DNA of 13,286 nt. Origin: Roseibacillus sp. Lineage in GTDB: Bacteria; Verrucomicrobiota; Verrucomicrobiae; Verrucomicrobiales; Akkermansiaceae. Shown in pieces: positions 1 to 7,942 of this stretch. The stretch lies in assembly GCA_002723015.1 (NCBI GenBank), contig PBNG01000028.1, forward strand, positions 11,783 through 25,068, in the 5' to 3' direction. Within the stretch, counting starts at the first letter, position 1. Each line of letters begins with the position of its first letter. The translations under genes were made by a program, and so were the position numbers. The notes below the pieces were generated by a model, which was not told where the DNA came from, searched no databases, and saw nothing but the letters and a program-made list of their open reading frames with translations.

Positions 1-378
1 GTCATTCTTACCGACTTTTATCCGACCCTTCTCGAGGTTGCCGGCCTGAAGACCAGGAAGCACTACCCGGGGGATGGCGAAAGCCTCCTTCCTGTATTGA
101 CTGGCGAGGCGGATTTGCAGCGGGATGCTCTCTTCTGGCACTATCCTAATTTTGCCTTTCACCGGGACAATCGGCTGGGAAGTGCCATCCGGATGGGCGA
201 CTACAAACTCATTGAGTTTTTCGACCGCAACGAGGTGGAACTCTATAATCTCAGGGAAGATCTCGGGGAAAAAAAGAACCTCGCGGGGGTTGAAGCAGGG
301 CGCGTGGAGGAGATGCGAAAGCGCCTGAGCCGCTGGAGAGAAAAAAGTGGTGCTCGTATGCCTCGTCCGAGGGAGTGA
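1..378 (+). CDS. Sulfatase, C-terminal fragment (type I formylglycine-dependent family)
   Basis: This is the 3' end of a sulfatase gene that begins outside the window; frame 1 is open from base 1 to the TGA at 376-378 (125 residues). The fragment carries the usual C-terminal pattern of PVC-type arylsulfatases: an opening like TDFYPTLLEVAGL, the phrase DGESLLPVLTG, then HYPNF, a segment matching 'AIRMGDYKLIEFF' and 'ELYNLREDLGEKKNLA', and a final charged helix. These form the C-terminal subdomain (DUF4976-like) that packs against the active site. The catalytic Cys/Ser that becomes formylglycine and the metal-binding residues lie upstream and cannot be checked. Such enzymes hydrolyse sulfate esters, often on polysaccharides, in the periplasm or outside the cell. 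The substrate cannot be inferred from this piece. The gene ends 61 bases before the convergent acyltransferase gene. Confidence 0.9.
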   Translation, partial: VILTDFYPTLLEVAGLKTRKHYPGDGESLLPVLTGEADLQRDALFWHYPNFAFHRDNRLGSAIRMGDYKLIEFFDRNEVELYNLREDLGEKKNLAGVEAGRVEEMRKRLSRWREKSGARMPRPRE

Positions 379-439
379 GCGGAGGCAACCGCTGGAGGGC
401 TGGATTGGTCCGGATGACCTTAGTGAGCATCTCTTTCCG

Positions 440-2107
440 TCAAGCCCCGGGAGAGGGCGGAGGAACCGGAGGAGGTAATTTGGAGGGGTGTAGCTTCCTG
501 CCGTTCAGCATCGTTCCGATGAGGGTATAGCGCACGAGGTATCTGTAGGTAAGGAGCAGGAAGGCAAAGGTGACCAGACAAAGCAGGGTGAGCTTGAGGG
601 AGCTGGGAAGGTTCCAGCTTGAGATCAGGGCCTGGAGTATCATGACAAGGGGGAGGTGGGCGAGATACATCCAGTAGGAGGCATCCGAGACGAAACGCAC
701 TCCCTTGTTTTCGCGCGAGAAGAAGCTCCGAAACAGACCGAGGAAGGCGAGGATCATCACCCATGCGAAGAGCGCCGCGCAGAGGCTGTATACGACGCGC
801 TGCCCTCCCACGGGAACCGCCTGAAAAAGATGAATCCCATAGACCCCCAGTGGAACAGCAGCAACCAGCAGGAACGGCCACCAGCGGCCTGCCTGCTCCT
901 CGAATTCGGGGCGACCGAAGCAGACTGCGCCGTAGCCAAAGAAGATGGTATAATAGAGCAGCTTGGGCGGCCACGGTAGAATGCCCATGGCGGTATCGGG
1001 ACCAAAGGACTGGGTCATGAAATACTGGGTGCAGGCCGTCAAAGGGACCAAAGTCAGGAGCGCGACCGGAGGCCGGAGGAGCCAAGCTGGAAGTGAAGGC
1101 GTTCCAAGGGCCTTGAGCGACAGGGTGGCTAAGGCGAACCCTGCGACAAGCATGAGCAGATAGTAGAGAAACCACAGGTGGGCAGTGAGGGGATACATTG
1201 CGAGAAGCATGTAGAAGTCCTTGAGATCCCGGAGAGCAGAGGAGGATTCTTTGCTCGCCGCACCGTTTTGGCTCGTCGCACCCCTGGCGATCAGGATGGG
1301 CTCCAGTTTTTTTCTTCCAGCGAGGACTTCCCTGCGATCGACGGTGACATTGAGCATGCCGGCAATCCATTCGACGGTGCTCCAGCTCTCGCGCAAGCTA
1401 TTCAGAGGAGTCTTCCCTTCCCGGGAGCGCACATTCACCTCGGCTCCCCTGTCGAGGAGAAGTTCTGCGATGTCCGTTCGGCCGAGAAAGGCGGCGGTGT
1501 GCAGCGCAGTATGGCCCTCCTCCTCGGTTTGATTCGGCGCAGCACCGAATTGAAGGAGGGTTTCCGCGCACTCTATCTGGTTATACCAGGCGGAGACCAT
1601 GAGTGCACTCTGGCCTGCCTGATCGACCGCTTCAGGGTCGGCACCCTGTTCCAGTTCCTGAGTCAGCTGTGCAATATTCCCCTCGTAGAGGGCGGCCCAG
1701 AAGGTGGTCTCATGAGGCCTCACTTGAGAGCTTTTGCCCAGCTCGTCGGCGATCCATACCAGAGGGATGATAATGATTCCGCCCACAACGAGTGGCAGAA
1801 GAATGCGCTGGACGCGATGGAGAAGCAGGGAGCCAAGACCTTTCCGCTTCCACAGCATGGTAGTGAAATATCCACTGATCAGGAAAAAGAGGGGCATGCG
1901 GAACCCGTGAATGGCCTGATTAGCCCATTCATAGGCTTCATGCTGTCGCAGGTCCTGGGCAGGCCAGTAAGCATTGGAGAAAAACGAGAGAAGACCATGC
2001 ATCACGATTCCAAGGAGCATGGCGGTGGCCCGCAGGGCATCGAGGTGGTGGTAACGCGGGGACCCGATCACGGCGGCATCCTTCACTGGTGTTATGTGAG
2101 AGGACAA
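440..2107 (-). CDS. Acyltransferase-3 family membrane protein with an inserted ankyrin-repeat domain
   Basis: A 555-residue integral membrane protein. The N-terminal part has three membrane segments (about residues 22-42, 68-88, 98-120), and seven or so more follow from about residue 300 to 530, as in OafA/OpgC-type acyltransferases that move acyl groups onto sugars or glycans. The family R-x10-H motif is present (Arg26, His37), as are HGFRMPLFFLISGY (67-80) and a late YWMYLAHLPLVM segment (478-489). Between them, residues ~133-280 form a soluble ankyrin block with repeat phrases such as GQSALMVSAWYN, GHTALHTAAFLGR and AELLLDRGAEVN, and a last partial repeat ending LIARGA. The C-terminus is proline-rich. 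The start used here is TTG at 2107 without a clear ribosome site. A GTG at codon 13 (2071-2069), preceded by AAGGA seven bases upstream, is an attractive alternative and keeps all motifs. The stop is TGA at 442-440. The gene diverges from the esterase gene with a 68-base gap. The substrate is unknown. Confidence 0.88.
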   Translation of the reverse strand: MSSHITPVKDAAVIGSPRYHHLDALRATAMLLGIVMHGLLSFFSNAYWPAQDLRQHEAYEWANQAIHGFRMPLFFLISGYFTTMLWKRKGLGSLLLHRVQRILLPLVVGGIIIIPLVWIADELGKSSQVRPHETTFWAALYEGNIAQLTQELEQGADPEAVDQAGQSALMVSAWYNQIECAETLLQFGAAPNQTEEEGHTALHTAAFLGRTDIAELLLDRGAEVNVRSREGKTPLNSLRESWSTVEWIAGMLNVTVDRREVLAGRKKLEPILIARGATSQNGAASKESSSALRDLKDFYMLLAMYPLTAHLWFLYYLLMLVAGFALATLSLKALGTPSLPAWLLRPPVALLTLVPLTACTQYFMTQSFGPDTAMGILPWPPKLLYYTIFFGYGAVCFGRPEFEEQAGRWWPFLLVAAVPLGVYGIHLFQAVPVGGQRVVYSLCAALFAWVMILAFLGLFRSFFSRENKGVRFVSDASYWMYLAHLPLVMILQALISSWNLPSSLKLTLLCLVTFAFLLLTYRYLVRYTLIGTMLNGRKLHPSKLPPPVPPPSPGA

Positions 2108-2164
2108 GAAGGGAGTAGAGAATCTTCCTTAGATACCTCGTTGCGGGAGCCGTGCCGGTAAGAT

Positions 2165-2169
2165 AGGAG
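2165..2169 (+). promoter_or_regulatory. Ribosome binding site of the esterase gene
   Basis: AGGAG lies six bases before the ATG at 2176 and fixes this start. It is one of only two clear Shine-Dalgarno sequences in the window. Confidence 0.75.
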
Positions 2170-2175
2170 ATTTAA

Positions 2176-2997
2176 ATGCTACGGTGCGTACTGATTTTTG
2201 TGGTGGGATTCTCAGTGGGCCTCTTCCGGGTGGGAGCGGAGGTCGCGAAGGACGGATACATTCGTGAGAACAATATTCCTTATCGCGACAAGAATTCTCC
2301 CGGGTGGGATGATTATATGGAGGAACGCTGTGTGCTGGATCTGTATCGGCCGGCGGGGAAAAAAGGTTTTTCCACGGTGGTATGGTTCCACGGTGGAGGG
2401 TTGCGCGGGGGAAACAAGGCGGTGCCGTGGCAGTTGCAGAAGAAGGGCATTGCGGTGGTGGCGGTGAATTACCGGCTGTTCCCGAAGGTAAAGTGTCCGG
2501 CCTATATCGAGGATGCGGCTGCCGCGATTGCGTGGACGTTCAAGAATATTCAGCGGTATGGGGGAGACCCCGGGGCTATTCATGTTTCCGGGCACTCGGC
2601 CGGGGGTTACCTCACCAGCATGGTGGGACTGGACAAAAGTTATCTTGAGGTTCACGGAATTGATGCAGACCAAATCGCTTCTCTCGTGCCCTTCAGTGGG
2701 CACACCATTACGCACTTCACTCCCCGGGAGGAGAGAGGAATTCGTGATACCCGTGCGATTGTCGACAAGTTCGCTCCTCTATTTCATGTTCGGAAGGACT
2801 CACCGCGGCTGGTACTGATCACCGGGGACCGGGAGCTTGAGTTACTGGGGCGTTATGAGGAAAACGCGTATCTCTGGCGCATGATGCAGGTGACAGGACA
2901 CAAGCAGACCCAACTCCACGAGTTGGGAGGATTCGATCATGGCGGGATGGCTGCACCCGCCTTTGGGATCCTCCTTAAAGTCCTGCGGGGCAGGTAA
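2176..2997 (+). CDS. Secreted alpha/beta-hydrolase esterase (BD-FAE/HSL-like)
   Basis: A 273-residue serine hydrolase of the alpha/beta fold, predicted to cleave carboxylic esters such as acetyl or feruloyl groups on glycans. Residues 1-21 form a signal peptide ending near GAE. The oxyanion-hole motif HGGG is at 72-75. The nucleophile elbow GHSAGG is at 139-144 with Ser141 as nucleophile. The likely acid is Asp218 (in GDRE), and His255 (in FDHGG) completes the triad. The length and HGGG place it with the hormone-sensitive-lipase-like/BD-FAE esterases rather than with classical lipases. It has a good ribosome site. It ends 65 bases before the dehydrogenase gene on the same strand, so the two could be co-transcribed. 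The fold and triad are clear; the substrate is inferred only from the glycan-degrading context. Confidence 0.88.
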   Translation: MLRCVLIFVVGFSVGLFRVGAEVAKDGYIRENNIPYRDKNSPGWDDYMEERCVLDLYRPAGKKGFSTVVWFHGGGLRGGNKAVPWQLQKKGIAVVAVNYRLFPKVKCPAYIEDAAAAIAWTFKNIQRYGGDPGAIHVSGHSAGGYLTSMVGLDKSYLEVHGIDADQIASLVPFSGHTITHFTPREERGIRDTRAIVDKFAPLFHVRKDSPRLVLITGDRELELLGRYEENAYLWRMMQVTGHKQTQLHELGGFDHGGMAAPAFGILLKVLRGR

Positions 2998-3050
2998 AAG
3001 GGCGGGGCAGCACTGCATGATCCTGCAATTTAAAGGGATTGATTCAATCT

Positions 3051-3055
3051 GGAGG
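3051..3055 (+). promoter_or_regulatory. Ribosome binding site that sets a TTG start at 3063
   Basis: GGAGG is followed by a seven-base spacer and then TTG at 3063, in frame with the long dehydrogenase gene. The site argues for this start over the upstream TTG at 3039, which it would lie inside, and over the ATG at 3072, which is 16 bases away. Confidence 0.6.
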
Positions 3056-3062
3056 CTATTCC

Positions 3063-6000
3063 TTGTCGCCGATGGTTCAGGCGCTTAGCATCCCACCTGT
3101 GAAAGTTGTGAGTCACATGGGGGCCATCATGGTCTGGATGTCCTTTTTGCTTCCGTCGGTAGCCGCCGGGGTGCTTGAGCTCAGGAAGGGCGATGTCGTT
3201 GCCTTCGTGGGAGGAACAGACCTTGTTAATATCCAGAAGGAGGGACGGCTCGAGTCGGCTCTGACAATGAAGTGGAAAGAGCATGCCCCGCTCTTTCGTG
3301 ATTTTGCCTGGGACGGGGACACCGTCTATCATCAGAGCGCGGAGCGGGAGAGGTGGCGGCAGGAGGCCTTCGGTAACTGGGATGACCAGCTGAAGCGTGC
3401 CGGGGCGACGGTAGTGATTGCCCAGTTCGGCAAGATGGAGTCGTTTGATGGTGAGGGACGAATCGATGACTTTGTTGAGGCCTATGGGGCTTTTCTTGAC
3501 CGCGTGGGGAAGGGCAGGCGGTTGGTCCTTCTGGAACCTGCTCCGATGCAGTGGAAGGGTGCTGCGGAGCGCGCCGCTCTTCCTGCCTATGCTGCGGCTA
3601 TTGCCGATCTGGCTGCGGAGCGGAAGGTTCCCTTCGTCTCTGGCGATGGAGAAGATATGGTGGCATCGTTCATCGAGCAGCTTTCCGGCAAGCCCGAGCC
3701 GGATGGGGAAGCGTATGAGCTGATGTGCGTGACGGTTGCTGAAAAACACCGGCTCTGGTGCGAATACTGGCGACCCGCCAACTGGAAGTGCATCTTCGGT
3801 GATGACAGCAGGAGAATTTTTGCAAAGGCCGCCCACGGCTTGCCATCGATCCAGGAGGAATGGGCCAGCTACCCGGAGCTGATCGCCGAAGTCGAGAAAG
3901 CCATCCTGGCGGGAAAACCCTGGAAGGCACCGGTAGCGCCGGAATTGACAGGCTCTGGTGAGGCCGGAATCCAAAAGGAATTGGATAGTTTCGAGGTTCT
4001 CGAGGGCTTCGAGGTCAACCTTTTTGCCGACGAGTCCCACGGAGTACGCAATCCTCTCTCAGTGCGCTGGGATGCGAGTGGTCGGATGTATGTGGCCTGC
4101 TCGGATGTCTATCCTCAGATTGAAGCCGGAGTGAGGGGCTATGATCGGGTGATTGCTCTGCGCGACACCAATCACGATGGCAAGGCGGATGAGTCGACGG
4201 TTTTTGCAGAGGATCTGTTGATCCCTACGGGAATGGAGGTTGGGCCGGACCGGGTGTATATTGGTCAGGGCCCGGACTTGCTTACTCTGAGAGACACCGA
4301 CGGAGACGGCGTTTCGGACGAGCGCGTGACACTCCTGACTGGATTTGGAAATGGGGACTCTCATCAGACCAGCAATTCCTTTGTCTGGAGCCCCGGAGGA
4401 GAACTCTGGTGGTGTCAGGGAGATGGGATTGAGTCCCGGGTAGAGACTCCGTTTGGAGTTTCCTCCCTGTTTCAGGCTGGAGTGTATCGGATGAGACCGC
4501 GTGAGCTGCGACTCGATCCGTTGCTGGACGATTTCATGGGTCCAGGGAATCCATGGGGAATCGCTTTTGATGACTTTGGACAATCCTTTGTCATCGATGG
4601 CGCGGGAGGGGTATCGTTCCTCACGCCGGCATCCATCCCGGCGAAGCGCCGCCTGCGACTTCCCAGAATAGGGAACCCGGGTGGATACTGTGGCATTGAG
4701 TGCCTCGGGGCGGGGAATCTGCCCGGCGACATGCAGGGGCAGTTTGTCATCGGAGACTATAAAAAAAATCAGGTCAGTCGTTTCGAAACCCGGGAGGATG
4801 GGGCCGGTTTCAAACTGGAGTGGAAAAGTCCGCTGCTACGTTCGAAGCACCGAAATTTCCGCCCCATTGATGTCAAGATGGGTCCCGATGGGGCGATCTA
4901 CATCGTCGATTGGTATAATCCGATCACCTGCCATCAGGATGATTTTTATCGTCACCCCGAGAGGGATAAGACTCACGGGCGTATCTGGCGGGTTACACCC
5001 ATCAGGGGTGCCGTAAAACCGCCCAGCCTTGTGGGCGCTAGCCTCGCTCGTTTATTGGAAGCACTCAGGTCTCCGGAGCGCTGGACGCGGTTGAAGGCCA
5101 AGCAGGTGCTCGCGAGCCGCCAACCGGAGGAAGTAAGGGCCGCGGTCAGGGCATGGAGTCAGGCAGCAGAGGGAAATCATGAGGGCCGGGACCTTCTTGA
5201 GGCCGTGAGCGTCCTTGAGTGGCTTGGGCGACCGGATGAGGTCGTCCTGCGCCTTCTCTTGTCATCCCCGGACCACCGTGCAAGGGCCTACGGAGTAAGA
5301 GTTCTTGGGCGTTGGAGTCAAAAGCTTGAGAATCTCCATGATCTTCTGGTGAAAGCTGCTCGTGATGTTCATCCGCTGGTGCGGATGGAAGCGGTGCTGG
5401 CGGCAGGACAATCTCCCCGCGCCGAATCGGTGCTCGTTTCTGCGGCTGCAGCCGAATCAAAGCGTGATCGCTGGATTGAGTATGCCTTCTCGCAGGCTGT
5501 ACATCATAGCAAACGTTACTGGCTGCCTGCTCTGAGGACTGGACAACTGAATTTTTCTGGGGTCCGTGGAGGATTGGCAGCCGTTCTGGGGGCCTCTGAT
5601 TCGCGTGGAGTGGTTGAGGAAATTCGCAAGATTCTTGATGGTGGCACTATCGGAAAAGAGGCATGGGACGGTCTCGCGTTGACGTTGGCCGCCCTCGGCG
5701 AGGAAGAGGACCTGCGTGCAATCCTGAATTCAGACCAGATCAGCCTCGCTCTTTTGCGGGCCATGATGGAACGGGAACGTCCGGGGTTTGATGTCATGCC
5801 TCCCTTGGGACGGGCCCTCTATCACCCTGACATCGCAAGACGGATTGCGGCAGTGGAACTGGCTGCCCACTGGAAAGTGAAGGAGCTTTATAAAGCTGTT
5901 ATGAAATACGCGGAAGGTGAAGGGGTTGATCCGGTCCTTCGAGAGGTTGCCTTGCGCTCCCTGGGCGCTCTCGGAGAAAGGAGCACCGTTGATTTTCTCA

Positions 6001-6791
6001 AATCCCAGGTGGGCGGCGAAAGCGAAGTTCGTCCTTCGGCACTGTTTTCGATTCTGCAGCTTGCTCCGGAGGAGGGCACCCGAATCGCCGTAAAGCTCCT
6101 GAAAGAACTGGAAGACCGGGAAACAATCATGACCATTTTCAGGGACTTCACCAGCCGGGAGGGCGGCCCCGCGTTGCTCGCGAAGGAACTCGAAGGAGCT
6201 GCCATCAAGGATGGGCAGGCAGCGCTGCTTCGTGGGGCCTGGGTTTCCACCGGACTTGTCGCGAGAGAGTTGGAAGCTGTCCTTGATCTGCTGGCTGGGG
6301 CAGGAGGAGTCCAGGCGTATGATGAGGGAGTCATCAGGAACTTGGTGGCGGCAGCAAAAAAAGGGAGCGCATCGCGGGGGAGAGAGGTGTTTCATTCCTC
6401 AAAGGCAAGTTGCTCAGCCTGCCATAAGGCGGACCGTGGAGGGCAATCAGTGATTGGGCCCGACCTCAGTGCGGTAGGGAGCGGCCTTCTGCCGGATCGC
6501 GTTGTAACGGAAGTGCTCTGGCCGCGGCGACAGGTCAAGGAGGGGTATGCTCTCAGTCGGATTATTACCCGCGATGGAGATGTTCAGCAGGGTTATGTCC
6601 AGGCGAGTCGTGATGAAGAGTTGCTGCTGCTCCGTGATTTCGCGAGTAATTCGCTCCACGAAATCCCCAGGGGGAGCATCATGAAGCAGGAGGAGGTTGG
6701 GAGCCTCATGCCACCGACAGCCGGCGAGCTGGATCAACAGGAGCTGGTTGATCTCTTCGCCTATCTGTTCTCTCTCGATGGAGAGGAATAA
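3063..6791 (+). CDS. PVC-type dehydrogenase: degenerate SGNH domain + beta-propeller + HEAT repeats + c-type heme domain
   Basis: About 1242 residues from the TTG at 3063. Residues ~10-36 look like a signal peptide ending near SVAAG. Residues ~40-285 resemble an SGNH/GDSL hydrolase, but the nucleophile block reads VGGTD (Thr52 at the Ser position) and the second block reads FGKMES (122-127). A WRPANW phrase at 236-241 is typical of this PVC family. Residues ~309-647 form the six-bladed propeller 'membrane-bound dehydrogenase' domain, with Ca-binding-like loops DTNHDGKADE (from 368) and DTDGDGVSDE (from 411), and phrases GNPWGIAFDDFGQS and GAIYIVDWYNP. Residues ~655-1090 are helical HEAT-like repeats. 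Residues ~1095-1242 form a heme-binding domain with CSACH (Cys1117, Cys1120, His1121) and a likely axial Met1216 in SLMPP. The protein probably oxidises a sugar or alcohol outside the cytoplasm and passes electrons to its own heme. Substrate and cofactor cannot be read from the sequence. The frame stays open to 3039, giving 1250 residues. Confidence 0.87.
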   Translation: MSPMVQALSIPPVKVVSHMGAIMVWMSFLLPSVAAGVLELRKGDVVAFVGGTDLVNIQKEGRLESALTMKWKEHAPLFRDFAWDGDTVYHQSAERERWRQEAFGNWDDQLKRAGATVVIAQFGKMESFDGEGRIDDFVEAYGAFLDRVGKGRRLVLLEPAPMQWKGAAERAALPAYAAAIADLAAERKVPFVSGDGEDMVASFIEQLSGKPEPDGEAYELMCVTVAEKHRLWCEYWRPANWKCIFGDDSRRIFAKAAHGLPSIQEEWASYPELIAEVEKAILAGKPWKAPVAPELTGSGEAGIQKELDSFEVLEGFEVNLFADESHGVRNPLSVRWDASGRMYVACSDVYPQIEAGVRGYDRVIALRDTNHDGKADESTVFAEDLLIPTGMEVGPDRVYIGQGPDLLTLRDTDGDGVSDERVTLLTGFGNGDSHQTSNSFVWSPGGELWWCQGDGIESRVETPFGVSSLFQAGVYRMRPRELRLDPLLDDFMGPGNPWGIAFDDFGQSFVIDGAGGVSFLTPASIPAKRRLRLPRIGNPGGYCGIECLGAGNLPGDMQGQFVIGDYKKNQVSRFETREDGAGFKLEWKSPLLRSKHRNFRPIDVKMGPDGAIYIVDWYNPITCHQDDFYRHPERDKTHGRIWRVTPIRGAVKPPSLVGASLARLLEALRSPERWTRLKAKQVLASRQPEEVRAAVRAWSQAAEGNHEGRDLLEAVSVLEWLGRPDEVVLRLLLSSPDHRARAYGVRVLGRWSQKLENLHDLLVKAARDVHPLVRMEAVLAAGQSPRAESVLVSAAAAESKRDRWIEYAFSQAVHHSKRYWLPALRTGQLNFSGVRGGLAAVLGASDSRGVVEEIRKILDGGTIGKEAWDGLALTLAALGEEEDLRAILNSDQISLALLRAMMERERPGFDVMPPLGRALYHPDIARRIAAVELAAHWKVKELYKAVMKYAEGEGVDPVLREVALRSLGALGERSTVDFLKSQVGGESEVRPSALFSILQLAPEEGTRIAVKLLKELEDRETIMTIFRDFTSREGGPALLAKELEGAAIKDGQAALLRGAWVSTGLVARELEAVLDLLAGAGGVQAYDEGVIRNLVAAAKKGSASRGREVFHSSKASCSACHKADRGGQSVIGPDLSAVGSGLLPDRVVTEVLWPRRQVKEGYALSRIITRDGDVQQGYVQASRDEELLLLRDFASNSLHEIPRGSIMKQEEVGSLMPPTAGELDQQELVDLFAYLFSLDGEE

Positions 6792-6953
6792 GAACGAGGA
6801 ATCAGCAAAAGCACTGATACTAAGTTAGATCGGGAGTTCATGCTTGTCATTGGGGGATTCCCAGCTTACCGCCGGATCACGCCCAATAAAAATTAAAAGA
6901 ACAAATTATCCGTTCATCCCGTCTTATCTGATAGATACAAAGACATAGAAAAC

Positions 6954-7685
6954 ATGAAGCCACTAAAAAGAATGATGATAGGCCTGGCCGCAAGTGCCGT
7001 GGTGATGAGTGCGCAGGCGGCCGACCAGGTCGAACTCGAAGGTGCCTCGGTCGGAATATGGACCATGGACTTTGATGCGGCGGTCAAGCTGGCAGGGGAG
7101 AAAAATCTTCCCCTGATGTTGAATTTCACCGGTTCAGATTGGTGTGGGTGGTGCAAGTTGATGGATAAGAATGTCTTTGCCGAGGAGGTCTGGAAAACCT
7201 ACGCGAAAGAGAATGTTCTCCTCGTGACCCTCGATTTTCCGCAGGACAAGTCTGTCGTTCCCGAGAAATATGTTGAGCGAAACAAGAAGCTGCAGGAGCA
7301 GTTTGGAGTAAGGGGTTACCCTACCTATGTCGTCCTTGATAACGACGGTTCCACTAAACTGGGCCAGCTTGGCGCGGGACGGGACAAGACACCCTCTACC
7401 TTCATTGAGGAATTCAAGGGAGTTATTCGCATGAGTTCCAAGGCTATCGAGGCTTTTTTAAAGGCAAATCCTGACAAGGCGGATGCCTACAAGGCGGCCA
7501 TTGCGGATCTTCGGGCTGCCGAGCAAAAATTTGAGGCTTCCCAGGAGCCTCTCAACGAGTGGCTGCAGACCAGACCCAAGAGGACTGAGGAGAACACCAA
7601 GAAGTTTGAGGCCTTCAACAAGGTAATTGGAGAAGCGCAGAAGGGTGTTGCAGACGCTGAGGCTGCGATAAAGGCCTTTCACTAG
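6954..7685 (+). CDS. Exported thioredoxin-fold protein with CGWC motif and helical C-terminal extension
   Basis: 243 residues. The signal peptide covers residues 1-22 and ends AQA before AD. The thioredoxin-like domain (about 35-155, Thioredoxin_7/DUF255-like) has the redox motif WCGWCK with Cys64 and Cys67, and the cis-proline Pro123 in GYPTYVVLD. The insertion between Cys67 and Pro123 is longer than in classical thioredoxin, as is usual for this subfamily. Residues ~160-243 are Ala/Lys/Glu-rich and probably form long helices or a coiled coil, which is not part of a minimal thioredoxin. The protein probably reduces or rearranges disulfides in the periplasm; the partner is unknown. The ATG at 6954 is supported by the signal peptide and not by a ribosome site. 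The 162-base upstream gap suggests its own promoter, but I see no convincing -35/-10 pair. Confidence 0.87.
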   Translation: MKPLKRMMIGLAASAVVMSAQAADQVELEGASVGIWTMDFDAAVKLAGEKNLPLMLNFTGSDWCGWCKLMDKNVFAEEVWKTYAKENVLLVTLDFPQDKSVVPEKYVERNKKLQEQFGVRGYPTYVVLDNDGSTKLGQLGAGRDKTPSTFIEEFKGVIRMSSKAIEAFLKANPDKADAYKAAIADLRAAEQKFEASQEPLNEWLQTRPKRTEENTKKFEAFNKVIGEAQKGVADAEAAIKAFH

Positions 7686-7703
7686 GTTTCCACCAGAAAT
7701 CCT

Positions 7704-7727
7704 GAGCTTCTCCAGATGGAGGAGCTC
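7704..7727 (+). terminator. Hairpin just after the thioredoxin-like gene, possible terminator
   Basis: GAGCTTCTCC (7704-7713) pairs with GGAGGAGCTC (7718-7727) around the loop AGAT, giving ten pairs including one G-U. It starts 19 bases after the TAG stop, which fits transcript termination or 3'-end protection. No run of T follows, so it is not a standard intrinsic terminator. Confidence 0.4.
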
Positions 7728-7834
7728 GTGGCAAGGGAGAGAGTTCACCGGAGACTCCGGCTGTCAGTCTCGTTCGTTTCTTTGTGCCGGGATCGTCGCC
7801 GGGGCGCGTGAAAAAAGGGTTAGCCGGGATGTGA

Positions 7835-7856
7835 CTCTCCGTGGTCGCATGGAGAG
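7835..7856 (+). promoter_or_regulatory. Nine-pair hairpin upstream of the DUF1080 gene
   Basis: CTCTCCGTG (7835-7843) pairs with CATGGAGAG (7848-7856) around the tetraloop GTCG, with one G-U pair. It lies 86 bases before the start codon and has no following T-run. It could be a leader structure, a protein binding site or a terminator remnant; the sequence does not decide. Confidence 0.35.
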
Positions 7857-7942
7857 GTGATCCGGATGGGGTCGATGGTGAAATAAAGGGCTTTCCGAGG
7901 GCCGCTTCGTACGTCTTGATCGCGTCCAGCAAACAGACACAC

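Larger units (their letters stand above)
7686..7942. other. 257-base intergenic region with several hairpins
   Basis: There is no convincing gene here. The region separates the thioredoxin-like and DUF1080 genes. It holds two solid inverted repeats, at 7704-7727 and 7835-7856 (listed separately). A weaker one with a 5-base stem (7748-7752 with 7756-7760) is followed by the T-rich stretch around 7767-7783. An in-frame ATG at 7841 would extend the DUF1080 protein backwards, but it lies inside the second hairpin and would bury the signal peptide. Confidence 0.6.

Noticed and set aside
377..394. Five-pair inverted repeat between the sulfatase and acyltransferase stops
   Set aside because: The stem (AGCGG with CCGCT) is short and has no T-run on either strand, which is too weak to call a bidirectional terminator.
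420..1370. 316-codon minus-strand frame overlapping the acyltransferase in another frame
   Set aside because: It is rich in Arg, Pro and Ser as expected for an off-frame reading; the overlapping frame carries the membrane segments and motifs.
1178..2161. 327-codon open frame on the plus strand opposite the acyltransferase gene
   Set aside because: It is antisense to a gene with clear family motifs, its translation has no recognisable domain, and it reads as a compositional shadow.
3030..4040. 336-codon open frame on the minus strand opposite the dehydrogenase gene
   Set aside because: It is a shadow of the plus-strand gene; the translation shows no domain or signal peptide.
6844..6872. TTGTCA as a possible -35 box upstream of the thioredoxin-like gene
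   Set aside because: No acceptable -10 box lies 16-18 bases downstream, and sigma preferences of this phylum are uncertain.
7841..7942. Upstream ATG extending the DUF1080 protein by 34 residues
   Set aside because: The added residues show no homology and would bury a clean signal peptide that starts at 7943; the ATG also sits within a hairpin.
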